Below, piece by piece: positions 5,498 through 10,591 of a DNA stretch of 10,591 nucleotides. This DNA comes from JBBDXS01 sp964418365 (GTDB lineage Bacteria; Chloroflexota; Dehalococcoidia; DSTF01; RBG-16-68-14), in assembly GCA_964418365.1 (NCBI GenBank), contig CAYQLM010000100.1:1-10591 (forward strand). Direction: 5' to 3'. Positions within the stretch are counted from its first letter, which is position 1; each line of letters opens with the position of its first letter. Under the pieces are notes generated by a model that was given only the letters and a program-made list of their open reading frames with translations, made no database searches and was not told the origin of the DNA. The position numbers and the translations under genes were made by a program.

Positions 5498-8400
5498 CTA
5501 TGGGGTCGCCGCGCCCGCCGTCGTGGCGCCGGGCGTCGTTCCGGCGGCAGGCGCCGCGAGTAGCGTGGCGACAGCTACCTTAGCGATGTGATTCGCGCCG
5601 AGGCTGCTGTCACTAATGTACGCGAACTGCTGTTGCGCATCCAACGCGATGCCCACGGGCCGGGAGCTGCCCACGGCCGATGGAAGACGCCACGCGGCCA
5701 CCTGGTCGCCCTTCGTGTCGAAGACGATGACGCGGGCGTTCGCGGGGTCCGTCGCCAGCACGTGCCCGTCGTTCAGCACCACGATGTAGGCGCGGTCCGT
5801 CACACCCGGGCTGCCCCAGCTCTTCACTTTGATCTCATTCCGGTACTTGAACGCCGGATCGAAGTGCTGGATACGCTTGTTCCAGTAGTCGGCTACGTAG
5901 ATATCGCCGTTCTGCGCGATGTAGATGCTGCTCGGCTCGTTGAACTGGCCGGCGCCGCCGCCCTCAGCACCGAAGTCCTTCACGAGTTCGCCATCCGTCG
6001 TGTACTCGCGGACGCGCTTGTAGCCCGTATCGACGACGTAGACGTTACCCTGCGCATCGATGGCGACGTCACGCGGCCCGAACAAGCCGGTGCCCCAGCT
6101 CTTGATGAACTTGAAGTCCGGCCCGAACGTCTGGATGCGGTTGTTCCACGTGTCGGCGACGTAGATGTTGCCCTGCCCGTCCAGAGCAATGCCCCACGGA
6201 CCGTCAGCTACGTTGTAGTCCTTGCTCTTCGGATTGCCGAACTGCCCGTCGTCTTTGCCGGACTGGCCGAAGTTGGTGATCGTGCCGTCCGCCGCGACCT
6301 TGACGATGCGCTGGTTCAGCGTGTCCGCGACGTACAGGTTGCCCTGGGCGTCCACGGCCACGTCGTTCGGCTCCGAGAACTGGCCGGGCGGCGCATCGCC
6401 GATGAAGGTGACGCTGTCCGCGGGGAGCGGGTCGGCGCTCGCCTGCACGCCGGACGTGTTCGTGGGCGGCGCGATGACCTTGGGATTGAAGCTCTTCGGG
6501 AAGTAGGCGATCATGTCGGCGCCGGACGAAGCGCCGGCCACGTCGCGGTCGATGAAGTAGTTTCGCCAGACGGAGATCGTGTGGCCGTTGAAGATGTCGG
6601 ACAGGAACCTGCTGGTCTTCAGCCCCTTGTACAGCTCGGGGAACCACCACATGTGGGTGTACGGGATGCCCTGCTGATAGTCGCCCAGGTAGGGCGTCAT
6701 CTTTGACTGGTTCGAGCTCGTGATCAGCACGACCTCGCCGGGCTTCGGCGTGAAGTCAGCCTGGGTTGAGAAATCGATACCGCGATAGCTCGTGTAGTCG
6801 CGCAAGTACCAGGGCCACGGCCAGATGTTGTTCGCGCTATCGACCGCGATCGACAGCGAGTGGCCCAGGCCCGATTGCTGCGCGTACTTCTCGATGTCCG
6901 CGTCGAGCACGCTCAGCGCGGGCGAGCCCTGCGCGTAGATCAGCATCTCACGCGGGTAGTCGTTCGGGTCGCCCTGGTCGAACGATGCGATGGTCGCCGC
7001 GCGCACAGTGAAGACGAACAGCGCGCCGAAAAGCGAGACCGCGGCGACCTGCCCCGCCAGCTTCAGCGAAACGCTCCTTGCCATCCACGCGACGAGCACG
7101 GCCGCGCCTACCGACAGCAGCCAGGCGACCGCGCCCAGCCCGGAGACGGGCCCCTTCGCCTGGAAGATCGCCGCCGCGATAATCGCCAGCGCGGCGCCGG
7201 CCGCCAGCGGCCCGATGCGTTCCCAGAGCGCGCTCTCGCTCGCTTGCGTTTCGGCGGCCTTCGCGCCGGCCGCGCGTTGGCGTTCGCTCGGCGCAGCACG
7301 CGCGGACGGCGTCTTCTCGCCGATGGACGACAGGATGTCGTCGATCACCTTCGCCGCGAGCAGCGACAGCGGCAGCGCGATGTGGATGATCAGCCACGGC
7401 ATCTTTTCGCCGGCGATGCTGAGGGCAAAGAAGACGGAGAGCGTCCAGAACAGTAAGAACTTCGTAAAGTTCTCGATCTCCATGAACAGGATCGAGGCGA
7501 TGGCGATGAGGAACGCAATGTGTACGTGGTAGTGGCCGATCGGTCCCGCGCCGTGCTTCGGGATGACGCTGAAGATGAGGACGAGGAGCACCGTCGCGGC
7601 GGTCTGTAGCTTCTGCTCGGTCTTGCCGCGGAACGCGTAGTAGAGCGCGCCTCCTACGGCGAACAGGAGCGGCAGGAGCTCGTAGACGGGTAGGAACATG
7701 AAGTAGTAGTAGTCCGGCTGGGTGCCGCGCCGGACGAGCTGCTGACTCATCCAGTAATCTGCCGAGCCCCAGATGCCCGTCCAGAAGCCGCCCATGTGCG
7801 TAAAGAACGTGGTGTAGAGCAGAATGAATGGAATGTAGAATATTGCCGCGCCGATGGCGAAGATGCGCCAGTTCCAGAGCAGGCCGATGTACAGTGAGGC
7901 GACTAGGAAGATAGATGTCGTTACGATCTTGAGCTGTTGGTGCTGCGTGCCCTCGTCGTATTGGTTGGGCGTGCCGAGATGATGGATGTGGCCATCGATC
8001 CCCGGCAGAGGGATCTTCTGCACCGCCGCGGCGAACTGCGGCAGCGAGAAGACGAGCAGCGCGAGCATGAAGTGCGCCGACGCGGGCATCGTCTTCAGCC
8101 CCCAGCGCTCGCGCGCCTTGTCGATGAGCGGCCAGAGCATCGCGATGGGCGAGGCGGCGATCAGCAGCACGACGAACGCGAGGACGGTCTCCTCGCGCGT
8201 AAGCTCTCGTGACGACCGAAGCTGGTCGAGCAGGTCGTTCGCGAGCAAGTAATCGAGGAAGACGAGGAAGATCGCCGTCGTAAAGAAAGTCATCTCCATC
8301 GTGGTGAAGCCCAGCATCAGGATCAGCGGGACGGCGAACAGGTACGTCTCCTTCTGCTCCTTGAGGTAGCGCCACATCACGATGACCATGGCAAGCGTGT

Positions 8401-8878
8401 AGGTGACGATGAGAATGTCGTCGCGGGCGTAGCGGCTGATATAGAGCAAGGTGGGGGAGAGGGCCAGCAGGAGGGCGGCGAAAAACGCGCCGGTTCGCCC
8501 CAGGAAGCCCCGGATGAAGTAGGGAAGTCCGACCAGCGCTGAGCCGAAGAGCGCGTAGACCAGGCGGGCTGTGAAGTCGCTGTCGCCGAAGAGGCGGAAG
8601 ACGGGCGCCGTGATGAAGGCATTGAACGGGCCATGCATGAACGGCACGTGCACGAAGCCGTCGCCCTGGAAGAGCTGCCAGGCGTAATACATATGGAGGC
8701 TCTCGTCGTGGCTGATCGCCCGGTCGCTCAGATGCCAGAGCCGCATCCCGAGGGCGACCGAGATGAGCGCGCCGTACAGCGCGATCTCCCAGTAGCGCGC
8801 AGCTAGCCCACTTACGCGGTCGCGATCGAACTCGCGCCCGCCCCAGAAGGTCCGCAGTCGTTCAGCAGTCGTGGTCAT
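5498..8878 (-). CDS. Agl23-like (TIGR03663) GT-C-type membrane protein fused to NHL propeller
   Basis: A polytopic membrane protein of 1126 residues. Residues about 30-630 carry roughly a dozen hydrophobic segments with the features of the TIGR03663 family, which is distantly like protein mannosyltransferases. These are the invariant DE dipeptide (58-59, in HDES), the HGP tripeptide (82-84), and a second acidic loop RYARDD (149-154) as in GT-C enzymes. A charged Ala-rich cytoplasmic or loop linker lies at 519-550. Residues about 630-830 form a soluble, presumably extracytoplasmic segment with NNIWPWPWYLRDY (683-695). Six NHL repeats (837-1101) should form a beta-propeller, and an Ala/Thr/Pro-rich tail follows (1102-1126). 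The ATG overlaps the DUF2298 stop by 4 bases (ATGA) with GAGGAG 6 bases upstream, so the two are translationally coupled. The family is called 'flippase activity-associated' in current databases; its reaction is not established. Family call firm, activity inferred. Confidence 0.9.
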   Translation of the reverse strand: MTTTAERLRTFWGGREFDRDRVSGLAARYWEIALYGALISVALGMRLWHLSDRAISHDESLHMYYAWQLFQGDGFVHVPFMHGPFNAFITAPVFRLFGDSDFTARLVYALFGSALVGLPYFIRGFLGRTGAFFAALLLALSPTLLYISRYARDDILIVTYTLAMVIVMWRYLKEQKETYLFAVPLILMLGFTTMEMTFFTTAIFLVFLDYLLANDLLDQLRSSRELTREETVLAFVVLLIAASPIAMLWPLIDKARERWGLKTMPASAHFMLALLVFSLPQFAAAVQKIPLPGIDGHIHHLGTPNQYDEGTQHQQLKIVTTSIFLVASLYIGLLWNWRIFAIGAAIFYIPFILLYTTFFTHMGGFWTGIWGSADYWMSQQLVRRGTQPDYYYFMFLPVYELLPLLFAVGGALYYAFRGKTEQKLQTAATVLLVLIFSVIPKHGAGPIGHYHVHIAFLIAIASILFMEIENFTKFLLFWTLSVFFALSIAGEKMPWLIIHIALPLSLLAAKVIDDILSSIGEKTPSARAAPSERQRAAGAKAAETQASESALWERIGPLAAGAALAIIAAAIFQAKGPVSGLGAVAWLLSVGAAVLVAWMARSVSLKLAGQVAAVSLFGALFVFTVRAATIASFDQGDPNDYPREMLIYAQGSPALSVLDADIEKYAQQSGLGHSLSIAVDSANNIWPWPWYLRDYTSYRGIDFSTQADFTPKPGEVVLITSSNQSKMTPYLGDYQQGIPYTHMWWFPELYKGLKTSRFLSDIFNGHTISVWRNYFIDRDVAGASSGADMIAYFPKSFNPKVIAPPTNTSGVQASADPLPADSVTFIGDAPPGQFSEPNDVAVDAQGNLYVADTLNQRIVKVAADGTITNFGQSGKDDGQFGNPKSKDYNVADGPWGIALDGQGNIYVADTWNNRIQTFGPDFKFIKSWGTGLFGPRDVAIDAQGNVYVVDTGYKRVREYTTDGELVKDFGAEGGGAGQFNEPSSIYIAQNGDIYVADYWNKRIQHFDPAFKYRNEIKVKSWGSPGVTDRAYIVVLNDGHVLATDPANARVIVFDTKGDQVAAWRLPSAVGSSRPVGIALDAQQQFAYISDSSLGANHIAKVAVATLLAAPAAGTTPGATTAGAATP
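5576..6370 (-). repeat. Six NHL repeats encoded in the Agl23-like gene
   Basis: Blades lie at residues about 837-861, 894-918, 935-959, 982-1006, 1030-1053 and 1074-1101 of the host protein. Four follow the pattern P..(V/I)A(V/I)D.QGN(L/I/V)YV.DT..(N/K)R(I/V) closely; the last two are degenerate (AYIVVLNDGHVLATDPANARV, and one with an insertion). The DNA also repeats, for example GACGTAGATGTTGCCCTG near 6160 and close variants near 6039 and 6331. Six blades are the usual closed NHL propeller, so the domain looks complete. Confidence 0.85.
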
Positions 8879-10591
8879 GGGCTGCTCCTCGCTTGGCTAA
8901 GGATATCAGGTGACACCAGATACATGGTAACGTTGCCTTCCTGGAAGACCTGCGTCACCAGGTCGCTCATCTGATCGACGTGGATGTTTGGATACTTGTC
9001 ATGCTCCGCCGGGCCGACGATGACGTAGCGCACGTTGTACTTCTGCAGGAGCGACTTGACCTCGTCTTGCGAAGCGCTCTCGTAGAGCTTCTGCGTGTCG
9101 TCCTTGCGCGCATCGAGGCCCTGCGTCGAGCCGCGCCACTGCAGCTCGTGGCCGATCCACTGAAGGATCGTTGGCAGGCCGGTCGCGGCAGAGAACAGGC
9201 CGCCGGTCTCGATGCGGTAGTCGTCTCCGGTCGCCTCGGCGATGACCGGCGAGCCATCGAGGCCGTTGAGCCACTTGATGGCGTCTCGCTGGTCCCCGCT
9301 GGTCGTCGCCATGCCGTCGAGGGTGCGGTGGCCCGTGAAGCCGTTGGTGCGGTTGTAGGCGGCCATGACGGGGTAGACGAACGCCGCNNNNNNNNNNNNN
9401 NNNNNNNNNNNNNNNNNNNNNNNNNNNNNNNNNNNNNNNNNNNNNNNNNNNNNNNNNNNNNNNNNNNNNNNNNNNNNNNNNNNNNNNGCCACGCCGAACT
9501 CGCCCGGCGACCAGCCGGCGAGGTTGAGCTGCATCGATCCGCTCTCCGCCCCGCGCACGCGCGGCACCTGCCAGTCGCGCCCGAGCTGGTACAACGCGAA
9601 ACCGCCCGCGACGCTGAGCATGATCCATGCCTGGTAGTACAGCTTGAAGATCGTGTTCATACGGCTATCGAAGCTGTCCTTGATGTAAATGAACTCCGCG
9701 CCGAGGATCAGTAGCGCCGCCGTCGTGCCGAGCGTGAGCGCGAAGATGTGCGGTATGCGCTCCTCGACGGAGCGCTTCGCGTCCTCGATCTCGCGCCACA
9801 GCGCAAGCACGAGCACGCCGATGCAGCCCGAAAGCAGCAGCGCCGTCAGCCAGTTCCAGCCGCGGTCCTTCATGCGCGTCCCGATGTAGTGGATCTTGTT
9901 CGCTCCGTCTCTGGCTTCGTTGAGCTGCAGCGTATGCGGCAGCGCGCCGAACACCTTCGCCAGCACGTCCCAGAAGAGCCAGACCAGGATCACGAGCGCC
10001 GCCGGCGCCAGGCACCAGAGGATCGCGTCGCGCGTGATCGGCGCGTCGCTCTGACGGATGCGCCACACGGCGTAGGGCAGCACCAGCACCGCGAACGGGC
10101 CCCAGAGCAACATGAGGTGAAAGAGCCCTGTCCCGGGCGTGTAGACGGCTTTGAAGCCGGACGCCTGGCTTGTGAAACCACCGAAGAAGAACGGCGCGTA
10201 CGCCAGGGCGGCGCAGAGGTAGAGCGGCACGATGAAGCCGGCGGTGTCCAGGACAATGCCCCACGACCATCGTTCGGCCAGGAGCCGGTTGCGGATCAGC
10301 GCTGCCAGCCCGACGACGAAGGCCATCGTCGGCATGTCCCAGGTGTTCAGGAATGCCAGGCCGCCGACGACGATCGCGAACGCTACGAGCGCAAAGGGCC
10401 GCTCGAGCCAGACAACGAGATCGAGCGGCCCATCGCTGCGCAGGAAGACCTGCGCCACGCCGAGCGCGAGCAGCACGAACGGGATCGCCATCACGTGCGG
10501 GTGCAGGTCGCCCAGGAGGAAGCTGAAGTACGGGAACTCGTGGATGCCGACGCCGTTATCGAGGATGCGCGTCGCGCGCCACCAGAAGAAG
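8875..10591 (-). CDS. DUF2298 / Chlor_Arch_YYY membrane protein, 5' end cut, internal gap
   Basis: A strongly hydrophobic polytopic protein of the DUF2298 (TIGR03662, 'Chlor_Arch_YYY') family, function unproven. The frame is open from the stop (TGA, 8875-8877) to the right edge at 10590, so the N-terminus lies outside. The GTG at 10494 is an internal valine within the conserved FSFLLGDLHPHVMAIPF (GDLHPHV at 10492-10512). About nine hydrophobic segments precede the assembly gap, including the conserved AEFIYIKDSFDSRMNTIFK (the RMNTIFK part starts at 9663) followed by LYYQAW. After the gap a soluble C-terminal domain carries the family's ATGLPTILQWIGHELQWRG pattern. The two sides fall in the same frame across the 100 Ns, but the true gap size is unknown. 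It overlaps the Agl23-like gene by 4 bases; genes of these two families are often neighbours, which supports joint function in envelope glycan or lipid-linked sugar handling. The YYYxG motif would be upstream of the window. Confidence 0.9.
   Translation of the reverse strand, partial: FFWWRATRILDNGVGIHEFPYFSFLLGDLHPHVMAIPFVLLALGVAQVFLRSDGPLDLVVWLERPFALVAFAIVVGGLAFLNTWDMPTMAFVVGLAALIRNRLLAERWSWGIVLDTAGFIVPLYLCAALAYAPFFFGGFTSQASGFKAVYTPGTGLFHLMLLWGPFAVLVLPYAVWRIRQSDAPITRDAILWCLAPAALVILVWLFWDVLAKVFGALPHTLQLNEARDGANKIHYIGTRMKDRGWNWLTALLLSGCIGVLVLALWREIEDAKRSVEERIPHIFALTLGTTAALLILGAEFIYIKDSFDSRMNTIFKLYYQAWIMLSVAGGFALYQLGRDWQVPRVRGAESGSMQLNLAGWSPGEFGVXXXXXXXXXXXXXXXXXXXXXXXXXXXXXXXXXXAAFVYPVMAAYNRTNGFTGHRTLDGMATTSGDQRDAIKWLNGLDGSPVIAEATGDDYRIETGGLFSAATGLPTILQWIGHELQWRGSTQGLDARKDDTQKLYESASQDEVKSLLQKYNVRYVIVGPAEHDKYPNIHVDQMSDLVTQVFQEGNVTMYLVSPDILSQARSSP
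9388..9487. other. Assembly gap of 100 Ns
   Basis: Exactly 100 undetermined bases inside the DUF2298 coding region. A round 100 is a common placeholder for a gap of unknown length in scaffolding. Protein similarity on both sides indicates the gene continues across it. The missing part should encode at least one more membrane segment between SPGEFGV and AAFVYPVMAAYNR. Confidence 0.97.

Noticed and set aside
5588..6706. Open + strand frame of about 372 codons antisense to the NHL region
   Set aside because: It mirrors the repeated NHL coding sequence and yields a valine/aspartate/arginine-rich product; it has no independent motif or promoter.
6948..8375. Long open frame on the minus strand (about 475 codons) inside the Agl23-like gene
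   Set aside because: It runs in another frame of a gene with clear family motifs; its translation is Arg/Ala/His-rich, as expected for a GC-rich frame shadow, with no family features.
8875..10494. GTG at 10494 as the start of the DUF2298 gene
   Set aside because: The frame stays open to the window edge and the codons upstream encode the conserved FSFLLGDLHPH stretch, so this GTG is an internal valine.

Overview
The window is GC-rich bacterial DNA that most resembles Chloroflexota (Chloroflexi). The main reason is the adjacent pair of membrane-protein genes at its right end. A DUF2298 / 'Chlor_Arch_YYY' protein (TIGR03662 type) is followed by an Agl23-like protein (TIGR03663 type). This pair is known mainly from Chloroflexi and Archaea. 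The phylum call is inference from family content and base composition. A 100-N run at 9388-9487 shows that this is a scaffolded draft or metagenomic assembly.

Layout. On the + strand, 1-1254 is the 3' part of a GT4-family glycosyltransferase gene that enters from outside the window. It converges on minus-strand genes across an intergenic patch (1255-1407) packed with inverted repeats and one copy of a short interspersed repeat. The minus strand then carries, from low to high coordinates: a short, apparently C-terminally truncated GNAT acetyltransferase (1408-1773); a 68-residue two-helix membrane protein with its own sigma70-like promoter (1879-2085); a 384-bp gap with a second repeat copy and an AT-rich patch (2086-2469); a FabL/FabI-like enoyl-ACP reductase (2470-3267); an unrecognised 436-residue protein with a possible PD-(D/E)XK-like C-terminal domain (3284-4594); GalU (4603-5472); a 1126-residue Agl23-like membrane protein fused to a six-blade NHL beta-propeller (5498-8878); and the 3' part of a DUF2298 gene that runs off the right edge (8875-10591).

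The last five of these (DUF2298, Agl23-NHL, galU, the unknown protein, the reductase) are transcribed leftward with junctions of -4, +25, +8 and +16 bp, so they look like one operon whose promoter lies beyond the right edge. A reasonable reading is an envelope glycan module. GalU makes UDP-glucose in the cytoplasm. The DUF2298/Agl23 pair is a GT-C-like polytopic membrane system that may handle lipid-linked sugars at the outer face. The fused propeller could be an extracytoplasmic binding platform. The GT4 enzyme at the left end may belong to the same wider polysaccharide region, but it faces the other way and is separated by unrelated genes. The substrate of the DUF2298/Agl23 pair cannot be told from sequence. 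No tRNA, rRNA, CRISPR array, transposase or phage gene was seen.
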